A stretch of 64,000 nucleotides of DNA from Tannerellaceae bacterium (GTDB lineage Bacteria; Bacteroidota; Bacteroidia; Bacteroidales; Tannerellaceae). The stretch spans positions 62,001-126,000 of the forward strand of contig JAISWO010000003.1 of the NCBI GenBank assembly GCA_031271045.1. The letters run 5' to 3'. The notes under the pieces were generated by a model. That model was not told the DNA's origin and made no database searches. It saw only the letters and a list, made by a program, of their open reading frames with translations. This document shows, in pieces, positions 47,791 through 57,437 of the stretch (the first letter of the stretch is position 1; each line of letters opens with the position of its first letter). A program made the translations under genes and the position numbers.

Positions 47791-47798
47791 TACTTTCG
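47791..47798 (+). promoter_or_regulatory. Possible -7 box of the oxidoreductase gene
   Basis: TACTTTCG differs from TAnnTTTG at one base. It lies 37 bp before the ATG at 47836. A weak box would suit a gene needing an AraC-type activator. Confidence 0.35.
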
Positions 47799-47835
47799 CG
47801 CATAACTCGTTTTTATCACCTTACAAAATAAACAG

Positions 47836-49026
47836 ATGAATCGTAAACAGTTCTTTTCTCACTTGGGAGCTATCGGCGCTACGGTGGTCGCGACGCCGGC
47901 AGTAATGGCTTCCTTACCCTCTGTGCCGTCTTTCGCCGAGGCGAAGGCTGACGGTCAAAGGATCCGTGTCGGCGTCATTGGTTGCGGAAGCGTATCGGGG
48001 ATGTACCTGCCGCATTTGAGCAAGTGCGCTTATGCCGAGGTAGTCAGTCTCTGTGACATTATCCCCGAGCGGGCGCAGCAGGCGGCTGCCAGGTACAATG
48101 TGGCAAACTGGTATCCTCACATCGACAAGATGCTGGCGGGAGCGCCTTTCGACTTGCTGGTCAACCTGACCGATATGCAGGAACACGGCAGGCTGAACCG
48201 GCAGGCGTTGATGGCAAAGGTAAACGTCTGGAGCGAAAAGCCTATGGCCAATACCTATGCCGAAGGGCGCGCCCTGGTCGATCTGGCGGCTAAGCAGGGC
48301 GTACGCATCTGGGGCGCTCCTGCCGTCGTCAACAGTCCGCAGTTTGCGTTCATGGCGAAGCAGATACGCGAACAGAGACTGGGAAAGGTGGCCGCCGCCC
48401 ATGCGCACTACGGGCACCAGGGCCCCAACTGGTCGGCCTTTTTCTTTGAAGAAGGCGGGGGCAGCATGCCCGACCTGGGCGTATACAATATCTCGACGCT
48501 CACCGGATTGCTTGGTCCCGTCCGCTCTGTTGTCGCCATGACAAACGTAATAGAACCGACGCGCAATACGGGAAACAAAGGCTACATACAAGTGATTGCC
48601 GAAGATAACGCCATGATACTGATGGAGCATGCGAATCACGTCCTTTCGCACATACAATGCGGGTTCAATTATTTCGACCCTTACGGGCACGAAGGGACCG
48701 GGCAGACGCTTCCCACCTTGTCCGTAACAGGATCGACAGGCAGTATGCACCTGATTGGGTACGACTGGAAACCTTCTGCCGTAGAGATGGCTACCCTCGA
48801 CGACGAGAAAGGCCGCCGTTATGCCACCGACCCCGGTGCCTTCGTCTGGGAAGAAGGCGCTTCGGCTATCTGCGAAAGCCTGGCGACAAACAAAGAGCCT
48901 CTCATTCACGCCGAACATGCCTTGCACGTACTGGAAATCATCGAAGCCGCCCGTCTGTCGCAAACAGAAGGGCGGCGCATCAGCCTGAGATCTTCCTTCA
49001 AATGGCCGGTTATGGCTGACCGTTGA
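47836..49026 (+). CDS. Gfo/Idh/MocA-family oxidoreductase, exported
   Basis: This 396-residue NAD(P)-dependent oxidoreductase has its nucleotide-binding motif GVIGCGSVSG at residues 46-55 and the family EKP motif (Glu134-Pro136). A C-terminal sugar-binding domain follows. The first 35 residues (MNRKQFFSHLGAIGATVVAT) look like a Tat-type export signal with RK instead of RR, so periplasmic location is likely but not certain. Members act on sugars, inositols or glycosides; the substrate is unknown here. It is divergent from the AraC-type regulator. The stop is immediately followed by the palindrome array at 49026. Confidence 0.9.
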   Translation: MNRKQFFSHLGAIGATVVATPAVMASLPSVPSFAEAKADGQRIRVGVIGCGSVSGMYLPHLSKCAYAEVVSLCDIIPERAQQAAARYNVANWYPHIDKMLAGAPFDLLVNLTDMQEHGRLNRQALMAKVNVWSEKPMANTYAEGRALVDLAAKQGVRIWGAPAVVNSPQFAFMAKQIREQRLGKVAAAHAHYGHQGPNWSAFFFEEGGGSMPDLGVYNISTLTGLLGPVRSVVAMTNVIEPTRNTGNKGYIQVIAEDNAMILMEHANHVLSHIQCGFNYFDPYGHEGTGQTLPTLSVTGSTGSMHLIGYDWKPSAVEMATLDDEKGRRYATDPGAFVWEEGASAICESLATNKEPLIHAEHALHVLEIIEAARLSQTEGRRISLRSSFKWPVMADR

Positions 49027-49173
49027 CAACGTTGTCTACGATCCGTCCACAACGTTGTCTACGATCCGTCCACAACGTTGTCTACGATCCGTCCACAACG
49101 TTGTCTACAACCTGTCCACAACGTTGTCTACGATCTGTCCACAACGTTGTCAACGACCTGTCCACAACGTTGT
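49026..49173. repeat. Palindrome array E: seven ACAACGTTGT sites at exact 23-bp spacing
   Basis: The perfect 10-bp palindrome ACAACGTTGT starts at 49026, 49049, 49072, 49095, 49118, 49141 and 49164. The 13-bp spacers are CTACGATCCGTCC or close variants, and they change while the palindrome does not. The array fills the whole gap between two convergent genes: the first site touches the oxidoreductase stop codon and the last touches the stop of the HU-like gene. No U-tract follows, so it is not an intrinsic terminator. Confidence 0.95.
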
Positions 49174-49910
49174 CAACGGTCACCCACGATGAGTGGCGTT
49201 ATGTAGTCGATTTTCCGCGGTTCGTTCAGCAGCTTGCCGCGAACATAGCGTGTGAGGATGTAGAGCGAATAGGAGCCTGGGGGTAGGGGAGGCACGATGG
49301 AGATGATCTCCTTCGGACGGTTGATGGCCAACGGCCCGACCGGGTGGGTCCCGCTGCCGTTGGTCAGGAAGACGCCCACGCCGCCGGCGCCTTCCGGGGG
49401 TTCAACCTTGATCTTTTCGCCCGATATGACGATCTGCCCGCCCGGTGTGATCGTGCCGTCGGTCAGTCCGGTCGTTACGTCGGTCACGAGGCCGATATAA
49501 GCGCCGCCTTCGCGGATACCGAGTATATCGACGCCTACTTCGGCAAGCGCGGCACGCATCTCGGCCGTCGGCGCAATGTCGAGCGTAAGCTTGTGCCGGG
49601 CCGGATCGAAAGCCTTCGAGCCTCCGGTCCAGGAGCCAAGGATGCGGGGCGAAAGACGGCAGATGAGGGTTTGGACGCTGTAACCTTCCTGAAGCTTCTC
49701 CAACCGGTGGCGATCGGAGCGGTTGAGGATGTCGAGCAGCGTTTCAAATTGTAGCTCCGAACCTGATTCGATAATCAACCGCGCTATGTCGGCATTGCGC
49801 TGCGTCTTGCCGACGGTCGACACCTCGGCCTTCAGGTCGTTTTCCACATCCTGGGTCAGGAAGTTCTTCCTCAACCAGGCTTTCCAGTAATGTTTGTTGA
49901 TCGTTGGCAT
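49173..49910 (-). CDS. HU-like DNA-binding domain protein with C-terminal DUF4469 (Ig-like) domain
   Basis: This 245-residue protein has an N-terminal half resembling the HU/IHF-like domain of Bacteroidota proteins (VGKTQRNADIARLIIESGSE, then LQEGYSVQTLICRLSPRILG and FDPARHKLTLDIAPT). The C-terminal half has DDTITPGG-type strands (TDGTITPGGQIVISGEKIKV) and an Ig-like fold as in DUF4469 (PSEL-like KEIISIVPPLPPGSYSLYI). Function is unknown. The start MPTINKHYW at 49910 overlaps the carboxypeptidase stop by 1 bp, so it is probably the last gene of the second SusCD locus. The frame further upstream is an open shadow of the carboxypeptidase gene and is not part of it. Confidence 0.8.
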   Translation of the reverse strand: MPTINKHYWKAWLRKNFLTQDVENDLKAEVSTVGKTQRNADIARLIIESGSELQFETLLDILNRSDRHRLEKLQEGYSVQTLICRLSPRILGSWTGGSKAFDPARHKLTLDIAPTAEMRAALAEVGVDILGIREGGAYIGLVTDVTTGLTDGTITPGGQIVISGEKIKVEPPEGAGGVGVFLTNGSGTHPVGPLAINRPKEIISIVPPLPPGSYSLYILTRYVRGKLLNEPRKIDYITPLIVGDR

Positions 49911-52495
49911 CAGTAATAGTAATTCTCGCGCTTGAAACAGTCGGCAAAGAAGACGGCGTTCAGGAACAGCTTGGCCGTCGCAAAGTAATAGGAGCGGAAG
50001 AAGACGTCGTCGGCAAAGAAGACCACCGCGCCACTGCCGGCAGGCTGGGCAAAGACGGCGGGCGTATCCTTGACCTGCCGCTCGTTGGCGGCCGACAGGA
50101 AGCCCGACAGCAACGGCTTCGAGGCGTAATGCAAGGGCGAGACGTAGGGGTTCGCGTCTTTGCGGAAGAAGAGGTTGTTCGTCTTCATCACCGCTATCTC
50201 CGGCTGATCCAGCCCCCAGGCCAGGGGATGCGTCCTGTCGAGCGTAGCGTTCAGGATGACACCCGAAAGGCTTGTCCCGGCCGAGGCATCGGCCTGTTCG
50301 GCATACGGACGGTAACGGGTAGAGTCTTCCTTGAAGCCCTCTCCTGTGGTACGGATCGGAAGCAGTCCGGCGCGCTGCACAAAGGCGTAGGCCCGGCCGG
50401 TAGCAATGAGCGTACCGCCCTCGCGCACCCAGGTTGTCAGGGCTCCTTCGGTTTCCTTCGGCAAGGCCGGGATGCCGTTGGCCATCACAATCACGTTGTA
50501 GCGGCGCAGCATGGCGGGCGTAAGCGTGGACACTTCTATCAGCACAGGTTGCAAGCCGAGGTGACGGTCCAGCAGGAACCACAGCTCGCCCGAATCGGCC
50601 ACGCCCATCGAAGGCCCGGTCAGGATCGCCACGCGCGGCTGTTTCAGGGTGGTGTAGGACGGGCTTCCCAGGTCGACGTCGGCCATCAGGCCGCCGGGCG
50701 CGGAATAGATGTCGATACCGTTCTCGACGGCCAGCCGCCCGACCAGCGCGTAGATCTCGTCGGCGCTCAGTGGTTGATTCGCAACGGGTATCTCCAGCGT
50801 ACCGTAGCCCATAGTCTTATCGGCTGTCTTCAGCAAGAAAGGACGACTGCCGGCCGAGACGTGCAGGCCGGCTTTGAGCAGCTCGTTCAGCGCCTTGTAG
50901 ACGTAGAACTCCTTACACTCGAACACGTACCCGTAACGGCTCTTCCCTCCGATGAGGCGCCCTTGCGGGAAGGGGTTTTCCGTCACCAGCTCTCCCACGA
51001 GGCCGGCGACATTCTTCAACTCCGCATAGCAGAGGTTGAAGGCGTGCGGGAACGTCCAGGTAGAGATGTCGTAGAAGGCGCTGTCTTCGTACTCCAGCGT
51101 GTTCTCCATCAGCGTGCGTACCATGCCGTGGAACTTCTGCTCCAGCGGTATCACGTAGGCCTCCCCGGACTTGAACGTTTGCTTGCCCGCCTCGACGTCT
51201 TTGGCCAGGCGCCTGACCTCTATTCCGTGATGGGCCAGGACGTCGAGGAATTGCCAGGCAGCCGTGCGCGAGCCGCGCGTATGGAAAACGTATCCCTTGA
51301 CGGGCAACCGGGCAGCCTCTGCTTTGGACTGTTCATAGAATTGCTTCTGCCACGCAAGCAGGCGATCCTTCAGCGCATACCCGGCCCGGATGGTGGCGTA
51401 CGAGGCATAAGCCTGGTTGCGGATCGTCCAGGCAAAGGTACGGATGCCGTGACGGGTTTCACGTACATGTCCTCGCGTGGCGGCCTGTTCGTACAGGAGG
51501 CAGACCGATCCGTGTACGTCGCCATAAGCGGCTCCCTTGCCGTAGTAGAAGTCGTCGTATCCTTCTTTGGAGAAATAAAACGAGCCGATAGCATCCAGCT
51601 CCTCCGCACAGAAAGCCGACACCTCGGCCGTCAGCTCCTGGTTGCCTTGCGGCGTGAGCGGATTCGTGCGCTTCGGATGTCCGGGACTGAAATAGAAATG
51701 GCGCGACGAGCCTTGCTCGTGATGATCGGCCACTAAGTTGGGCAGCCAGTGCAGGTAGGAGGCTACGGCCGTGATACCTTCGGGATGCTGCGTCATCAGC
51801 CAGTCGCGGTTGCAGTCCGCCCAGTAATGGTTGGTACGGCTCGAAGGCCAGGGCTCGGCGAACTCGCGCGAATTGGGGTCGGACGTATTCAGGCTCCGCG
51901 AGCTGTTCACCCACGAGGCAAAGCGGTTGACGCCGTCCGGATTCAGTCCCGGCGAGAGGATGACGACCGTCTGTTCCAGCAGATCGTCTATCTCCTTCCC
52001 CTGAGCCGCCGCCAGGAAGTAGGCCACGGCCAGCGAAGCATTCACACCCGACGGCTCATTGCCGTGGATGCTGTACATCAAACTGACGATTACCGGCATC
52101 CGCTCCAACGCAAGTGAGCCTGATTGTCCGGCGTCGGCCAGCCGGAGGTGTTCGGTACGGATGTCTTCGATCCGCCGCTGATTGGAAGGCGAGGTGATCA
52201 CCACTTCCAGAAACGGGCGGCGCTGGTAGGTACGTCCGGTCTCACGCACCGTCACCCGGTCGGAAGCCTGCGAGAGCGCTTGCATGTAATCGACCACCTG
52301 GTTCCATTCCGCATGTTGTTCTCCCAACTGAAAGCCCAGGATACCGGCCGGAACGGGAATGGCCGGATTGTAAGTACACTCGATAGAGGCGGGCAGGAAG
52401 TAAGACAGTTGGCTGTCATCTTGCGCAACCTGCGCCCGGCCTGTCCCTCCGGCAAGGAGGCTCAGGCAAAGACAGAGAAAAAGGGTTCGCTTCAT
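49910..52495 (-). CDS. M14-family zinc carboxypeptidase, exported
   Basis: This protein is 861 residues from MKRTLFLCLCLSLLAGG, with a signal peptide ending near residue 22. The M14 domain covers about residues 55-400: zinc ligands His144 and Glu147 in SIHGNEPSG, and His258/259 in VADHHEQGSS. Typical LNPDGVNRF and CNRDW stretches are also present. The remaining 450 residues include a glutamine-amidotransferase-like part (MGVADSGELWFLLDRHLGLQ, then VIVMANGIPALPKE), seen in many Bacteroidota M14 proteins. It removes C-terminal residues from peptides. Starts up to 33 bp earlier are possible and would overlap the SusD gene. The position after SusC/SusD suggests digestion of imported peptides. Confidence 0.9.
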   Translation of the reverse strand: MKRTLFLCLCLSLLAGGTGRAQVAQDDSQLSYFLPASIECTYNPAIPVPAGILGFQLGEQHAEWNQVVDYMQALSQASDRVTVRETGRTYQRRPFLEVVITSPSNQRRIEDIRTEHLRLADAGQSGSLALERMPVIVSLMYSIHGNEPSGVNASLAVAYFLAAAQGKEIDDLLEQTVVILSPGLNPDGVNRFASWVNSSRSLNTSDPNSREFAEPWPSSRTNHYWADCNRDWLMTQHPEGITAVASYLHWLPNLVADHHEQGSSRHFYFSPGHPKRTNPLTPQGNQELTAEVSAFCAEELDAIGSFYFSKEGYDDFYYGKGAAYGDVHGSVCLLYEQAATRGHVRETRHGIRTFAWTIRNQAYASYATIRAGYALKDRLLAWQKQFYEQSKAEAARLPVKGYVFHTRGSRTAAWQFLDVLAHHGIEVRRLAKDVEAGKQTFKSGEAYVIPLEQKFHGMVRTLMENTLEYEDSAFYDISTWTFPHAFNLCYAELKNVAGLVGELVTENPFPQGRLIGGKSRYGYVFECKEFYVYKALNELLKAGLHVSAGSRPFLLKTADKTMGYGTLEIPVANQPLSADEIYALVGRLAVENGIDIYSAPGGLMADVDLGSPSYTTLKQPRVAILTGPSMGVADSGELWFLLDRHLGLQPVLIEVSTLTPAMLRRYNVIVMANGIPALPKETEGALTTWVREGGTLIATGRAYAFVQRAGLLPIRTTGEGFKEDSTRYRPYAEQADASAGTSLSGVILNATLDRTHPLAWGLDQPEIAVMKTNNLFFRKDANPYVSPLHYASKPLLSGFLSAANERQVKDTPAVFAQPAGSGAVVFFADDVFFRSYYFATAKLFLNAVFFADCFKRENYYY

Positions 52496-52506
52496 CATTA
52501 TCATAT

Positions 52507-54105
52507 TCATAAAGGATTTTGTTCGCATAGGAGATTAACGTCGATTTCGGATTGCGGGAAGAGCCACTGCCACTCTTTGATGCCGGCAGCCTTGTGGCGG
52601 TTGTTCTCGCCCATCGGATGAGCATCGTACATATTGTAGTTGGAAGCCTCCGGGTCTACGTTGACCGGCATCTTGGTGTTCGAGTTCCACGGGTCGTAGC
52701 TATATCCCAGTTCCGTACGCGGAGCCGGGCCCCGGTCGAGCGGCAAGTTCAGGCGTTTCAGGTCGAGGAAGCGGAATCCTTCGCCCCAGAGTTCCACTCT
52801 GCGCTGAAACATGATTTCGTCGATCAGTTCGTCGCCTGTTTTGTCGGACCGTACATATTCCGGATCGCGCTGATGCGCCAGGGGATAAAGCGCTTCGGCC
52901 GCTTCGGTAAAGCGTCCGGCGCGTGCATAGCCTTCGGCTTCGATCAGTATCATCTCGGGAAGACGCATGAAGGGCACGTCGGCGCACTTTGCATTCTCGT
53001 TGCTCAGCACGAACTTATTGGCCATGTAGTTGCGTATATTGCCACCGGTGGGGATGATGGGCTTGGAGTCGCTCTCCGGATCCTGAGCGCGGGGGAACCA
53101 GATCTTCTTACGTACGTCGGTATCGGTGATGCGGTTGTACAGGAGGTTGTAGATAGCGCGCGGCGTATTGCGGTTGAAGCTGACATTCATGTTCGACATG
53201 AAGCTGTGGAAGTCGCGCAAGCTGCCGGCCTGGTCTTCCTGTGCCTTCTTTCCCCAGAGCCATTCGGTATTGGTCTGGTCGCTCATGCGGTTGTTGAGCG
53301 TCGTATAGGTGTCGGCCTGGAGTTTGGCTCCGGCCTTGTCGACTACTTCCCGGGCTGTCCGGGCGGCTTCTTCCCAGCGGCCTTGAGCCAGGAGTACGCG
53401 GGCTTTCAGTCCGCGGGCTACGTGCACGTCGATATGCGATTTATTCTCGCGCCGGACGTTCAAAGGCTCCAGCAGGGCGATGGCGTTGTCGAGGTCGGTG
53501 TGGATCTGCGTGTATACGTCTTCGACCGAGGAGCGGGGCAGGTTGTCGGTCGAGCTGGTGGTACGGATAATCACGCCGAGCTGCGTATTGCCTCCACCGG
53601 ACTTATAACGTTCGGCCCAGCATTGCACTAATTGGTGATAGGCAAAGGCGCGGTAGGCAAGCGCCTGCCCTTTGATGTAATCGCGCTCGCTCTGTGTGCC
53701 TGTTGCCTGGTCGATGTTGTCGATGATCATATTGGCATTGGAGATGAAGTAATAGAAGAGGCGATAGTAATAGTCGATGCTCAGGTAACGGTGGCCGGTA
53801 TCGCGGTGCCACTCCCAGCGGGCGACGGACTGGAACTGGGTATTGGCAATGGTAAAGACCAGATCTTCGCCCATCATATCCATCCAGATCATATACGTTT
53901 CGTATCCGCCCTGCGCATACCATCCGCTCAGCGAAGGGGTGTACATCAGCTTGTGGAGTCCGTTGACGGCCATCAAGCCTCCGGTGGTTGTTTCAAACAT
54001 TTGAGACTGGTCGACCTCCTGCGTAGATTTGGTTTCCAGGAAGTCCTCGCTGCATCCGCCGGATAAGACGACGATGGCGCACAGGAATAAAATATATTGT
54101 TTCAT
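52507..54105 (-). CDS. SusD/RagB-family outer-membrane lipoprotein, second locus
   Basis: This 532-residue SusD-like lipoprotein has the lipobox LSGGC (lipidated Cys18 in MKQYILFLCAIVVLSGGC). TPR-like helices include QALAYRAFAYHQLVQCWAER and KARVLLAQGRWEEAARTARE. The C-terminal family block FQRRVELWGEGFRFLDLKRL closely matches the one in the first locus. It starts 12 bp after the SusC stop. The M14 carboxypeptidase gene follows at once, pointing to peptide capture at the cell surface. Confidence 0.96.
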   Translation of the reverse strand: MKQYILFLCAIVVLSGGCSEDFLETKSTQEVDQSQMFETTTGGLMAVNGLHKLMYTPSLSGWYAQGGYETYMIWMDMMGEDLVFTIANTQFQSVARWEWHRDTGHRYLSIDYYYRLFYYFISNANMIIDNIDQATGTQSERDYIKGQALAYRAFAYHQLVQCWAERYKSGGGNTQLGVIIRTTSSTDNLPRSSVEDVYTQIHTDLDNAIALLEPLNVRRENKSHIDVHVARGLKARVLLAQGRWEEAARTAREVVDKAGAKLQADTYTTLNNRMSDQTNTEWLWGKKAQEDQAGSLRDFHSFMSNMNVSFNRNTPRAIYNLLYNRITDTDVRKKIWFPRAQDPESDSKPIIPTGGNIRNYMANKFVLSNENAKCADVPFMRLPEMILIEAEGYARAGRFTEAAEALYPLAHQRDPEYVRSDKTGDELIDEIMFQRRVELWGEGFRFLDLKRLNLPLDRGPAPRTELGYSYDPWNSNTKMPVNVDPEASNYNMYDAHPMGENNRHKAAGIKEWQWLFPQSEIDVNLLCEQNPL

Positions 54106-54117
54106 AAAGATGCTGTG

Positions 54118-57100
54118 TTAAAAGGTGAGATTCAAACCTAACGTAAATACTCTCGAAGGGAGATAGACATCCCCGTTGCTACTGTATCCGGAGAAGATAT
54201 TCCGGCGTGGATAAATACCCTGCCGTTGGGTGACCTGGAAGACGTTGTCGGCAGACACATACAGGCGGGCGCCGCCAAGGTCCAACCGGCTTACGATGGC
54301 TTTCGGCAGATCGTACGAGAGGTTCACATTGGCAAGTTCCAGCAAATCGGAGCTGACTAACCAGCGGGTCGAGTTGTCGGCATTCAGGCTGGTGGCATTG
54401 GTGTTGGATATGCGGGGGACGTTGGTCCGGTCGCCGGGCTTTTGCCAGCGTCCAAGCAGGTCTTCATGCAGATTGGAATAAGCCAGCGAGGTAGTGCCGG
54501 GCGTCATCAAGGTGGAATAAGCCATGTCGTACATCTGTCCGCCCAACTGATAGTAGAAGTTTAAAGCGAGCGAGAATCCTCGGAACGAAGCATTGACCGA
54601 CAAACCGCCCGACAGTTTCGGACTGGCTACGCCGGAATAGTCGTACTTGGCTTCTTCTATATTCGTGGTGTAGGTACGACCATCTACGGTGACTAAGTTG
54701 GACGACTCGTTAGCCAGGGCTTCGTCTGTGGGCAGATACAGGCAGTCGCCGGTCTCGGAGTAAACGCCTTCCCATTGGCGCAGCCAGTATTCGTAGCGTG
54801 CATGCCCTTCTTCTATCTTGAATACGCTGCTGACAAACGGGTCTACGGGTAGTTTGGTAATCTTGTTTTGCAGCCAGGTGGCGTTGAGGCCGATGTTCAG
54901 GGCAAAGTCTTTCGATTCGATGAGGCGGCCGTTGAGGTCGATTTCCCATCCCCGGTTGTACATCGTACCGGTATTCATATCGACGTCGTCGACGCCGGTC
55001 GAGGGCGAGAGGGGTACGGAGAAGAGCAGATTGCCCGACTGGCGATTGAAATACTCCATCGTACCTGACAGGCGGCTGTCGAAGAGGGCGAACTCAAGGG
55101 CGACGTCGCTATTGTGTGAGACTTCCCATTTCAGTTCTTTGTTCTCGAGCGAGCTCTGTATGAATCCGGCTTCGGCGGCGTTCTGGGCTATTTCGTAGGT
55201 AGCCCGCCAGGGATAGTAGCTGCCGACGTTATCGTTTCCTACTTCACCGTAGGAAGCGCGTAGCTTGAGGTTGTTCAGCCAGGCCAGGTCCCTGAGGAAA
55301 GCCTCCCGGTCGACGCGCCAGCCTCCGCCTATGGACCAGAAGTTGCCCCAGCGGGAGTCTTTGTAGAAACGGGATGAGCCGTCGCGACGGAAAGAGCCGG
55401 AGAGGAAGTAACGGTTGTCGTAGGCGTAGTTGAAACGGGACAGGAAGCCTTCGGTGGTATAGGTATGCGTATAGGAGTTGGGCGTGGTATTGAGGTTGGA
55501 GTAATTGCCGAACTCGTAGTTACCGTCGAACTTCTGGTCTTTCATCGAGGCGCGGAGGTAGTTGTATTCATAATCGTAGCTTTCGTGTCCGGCCAGGACG
55601 TCGATGTGGTGGCGGCCGAAGTCGTTTGTGTAGGAAAGCAACTGATTGTAGGTCCATGTCGTGGTGAAGCTATTGGTTTTGGTTACGTTGCCTGTATTGC
55701 CTTTCTCCGGATATACGATGGAGGCTGAAGAGGCTAAGTAGGCGTTTGTTCCCACGCTTCCGTTGAGCGAGAGCATGAAGCCGGCCGGGAGACTGATCTC
55801 GGCATAGGCTTTTGCATTGAGGGTATTCCGGCGGTTGCCGTTTTGGATATTCTGCAATTCGATGGCGGGATTGTTTCCCGAGACGAAGTCGCGCCGGGGC
55901 GTTTCTATGCCTCCGACGTTGTAGCCGGTTCCGAAGTCATATATCTTGTTCCCGTTCTCGTCTAAGAGGTATGCTTTGGTGTCCGGATCGTGGAGGTGGA
56001 TCGGATAGAGCGGGCCTACGTAACGCATGAATCGGAAAGGGTTACTTAAATTGCCTGATGTTTCATCCTGAATGCCTTCCGTCTTGCTCAGGTTGCCCGA
56101 CAGGTTGACGCCTGTTTTCAGCCACTTGGTTATTTGGGAATTTACATTGCCCGACAGGGTATAACGTTCGAAAGCGGAACCAAGGATATACCCTTCTTCG
56201 GTGGTATAACCTACCGAGGCGTAATAGTCCGACCGGTCGCTGCCTCCGCCTACGGAGAGGGCTGCGTCGGTACGGTTGCCTAACTGTTGCAAGGCGTTCA
56301 CCCAGTCGGTATCGTCGCTCCACTGGAACTGGGCGTTGGGATTAAGCTTCCCATTGGTATCGACCACTTGATTGGCCGGTACATTATAAGGATTGTATTT
56401 GAGGTCGCTTATCAGGTTGTCGGCAGCCATGCGGGCGGCTTCGTCTGCTGACTGGCCATCGGCAAGGTAGCGGTTGCGCAGATTCTCCCAATAGAGCAGG
56501 AGGTAGTCTGCGGTATTTACTTTGCGATAGTCGTTGGTTTGCCTGGCGGTAATGCCTTGGTTGAACTTGACGTTGACGGTCATACGCTCTTTCTTTCCCG
56601 TCTTGGTGGTGATCATCACCACGCCATTGGCTGCGCGCGATCCGTAGAGGGCGGACGAAGCGGCGTCTTTGAGCACGGTGATGCTTTCGATGTCGCTCGG
56701 GTTGATGCTACTGATCGAATTGTCGTAAGGCATCCCGTTCAGGATAATCAAGGGCGTATTGCTTGCTGCATAGGAGCCGATGCCGCGGATGTAAATGTCC
56801 GATTCCGATCCGGGATGTCCGTTGGCCGACGAAACTTGTACGCCGGGCGCTGCTCCCAACAAAGCGCTGGTGACGTTTGTCAGCGGCCGCACTTCGAGTT
56901 TGTCCGATTTCACCAGACTGGCCGAACCCGTAAAGCTGCTTTTCCGCGAAGTTCCGTAGGCAACGACCATGACTTCGTCCAATTGTTGCACGTCGGCTTT
57001 CAGAATCACCCGCATATCGGACGATAGGACGGCTTCTTCCGTAACCATTCCGATAAAGGAAACCTGGACGGTGCGTGCCGAGGCCGGCACAGAGAGGGAG

Positions 57101-57324
57101 AAGCGCCCGTTGATGTCTGTGCTGGTTCCAAACGTTGTTCCCCGTACCATAACGGTTGCTCCGGCGATGGGTGTTCCATTTTCTTCAACCACAGTGCCCG
57201 ACACGGCTCTGTTCTGAGAAAACACATCTGTAACGTGTAGTAGAAGCGTACATAACGCGAATACTTTCAGGCAAAGGAACGTTGCTTTCCTTTGCGTTGT
57301 TCTTCTTTTTTTAAGATCGTTCAT
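54118..57324 (-). CDS. SusC/RagA-family TonB-dependent outer-membrane receptor, second locus
   Basis: This 1068-residue receptor has a signal segment (1-36, ending DVFSQ), a carboxypeptidase-regulatory-like domain (about 40-115, VSGTVVEENGTPIAGATVMV), a TonB-box-like DEVMVVAYG, a plug (about 125-240, with DIESITVLKDAASSALYGS) and a barrel ending in TLGLNLTF. It is clearly related to the SusC of the first locus along its whole length, including FTGSAS after the TonB box. It imports a substrate, probably peptides, with the SusD encoded 12 bp downstream. The promoter is at 57374-57404. Confidence 0.96.
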   Translation of the reverse strand: MNDLKKRRTTQRKATFLCLKVFALCTLLLHVTDVFSQNRAVSGTVVEENGTPIAGATVMVRGTTFGTSTDINGRFSLSVPASARTVQVSFIGMVTEEAVLSSDMRVILKADVQQLDEVMVVAYGTSRKSSFTGSASLVKSDKLEVRPLTNVTSALLGAAPGVQVSSANGHPGSESDIYIRGIGSYAASNTPLIILNGMPYDNSISSINPSDIESITVLKDAASSALYGSRAANGVVMITTKTGKKERMTVNVKFNQGITARQTNDYRKVNTADYLLLYWENLRNRYLADGQSADEAARMAADNLISDLKYNPYNVPANQVVDTNGKLNPNAQFQWSDDTDWVNALQQLGNRTDAALSVGGGSDRSDYYASVGYTTEEGYILGSAFERYTLSGNVNSQITKWLKTGVNLSGNLSKTEGIQDETSGNLSNPFRFMRYVGPLYPIHLHDPDTKAYLLDENGNKIYDFGTGYNVGGIETPRRDFVSGNNPAIELQNIQNGNRRNTLNAKAYAEISLPAGFMLSLNGSVGTNAYLASSASIVYPEKGNTGNVTKTNSFTTTWTYNQLLSYTNDFGRHHIDVLAGHESYDYEYNYLRASMKDQKFDGNYEFGNYSNLNTTPNSYTHTYTTEGFLSRFNYAYDNRYFLSGSFRRDGSSRFYKDSRWGNFWSIGGGWRVDREAFLRDLAWLNNLKLRASYGEVGNDNVGSYYPWRATYEIAQNAAEAGFIQSSLENKELKWEVSHNSDVALEFALFDSRLSGTMEYFNRQSGNLLFSVPLSPSTGVDDVDMNTGTMYNRGWEIDLNGRLIESKDFALNIGLNATWLQNKITKLPVDPFVSSVFKIEEGHARYEYWLRQWEGVYSETGDCLYLPTDEALANESSNLVTVDGRTYTTNIEEAKYDYSGVASPKLSGGLSVNASFRGFSLALNFYYQLGGQMYDMAYSTLMTPGTTSLAYSNLHEDLLGRWQKPGDRTNVPRISNTNATSLNADNSTRWLVSSDLLELANVNLSYDLPKAIVSRLDLGGARLYVSADNVFQVTQRQGIYPRRNIFSGYSSNGDVYLPSRVFTLGLNLTF

Positions 57325-57373
57325 AAAAAGTACAGGATGTTAGTATTTATTATTAGTAAATGGATGTATGACG

Positions 57374-57404
57374 CAAAAGTAAATAAATAAAAACAATTAG
57401 TCAA
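57374..57404 (-). promoter_or_regulatory. Promoter of the second SusC/SusD locus
   Basis: On the minus strand TTG (57402-57404) and TACTTTTG (57374-57381) are separated by 20 bp, an exact match to the Bacteroidota pattern. The leader would be about 45 nt. Confidence 0.72.
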
Positions 57405-57437
57405 GGAATGAATATTAAATGCGATCTATTTGTTAGT

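Noticed and set aside
49173..50582. 469-codon minus frame as one gene
   Set aside because: Its upstream half is an out-of-frame shadow of the M14 carboxypeptidase gene. The real protein starts at 49910, where the start overlaps the carboxypeptidase stop.
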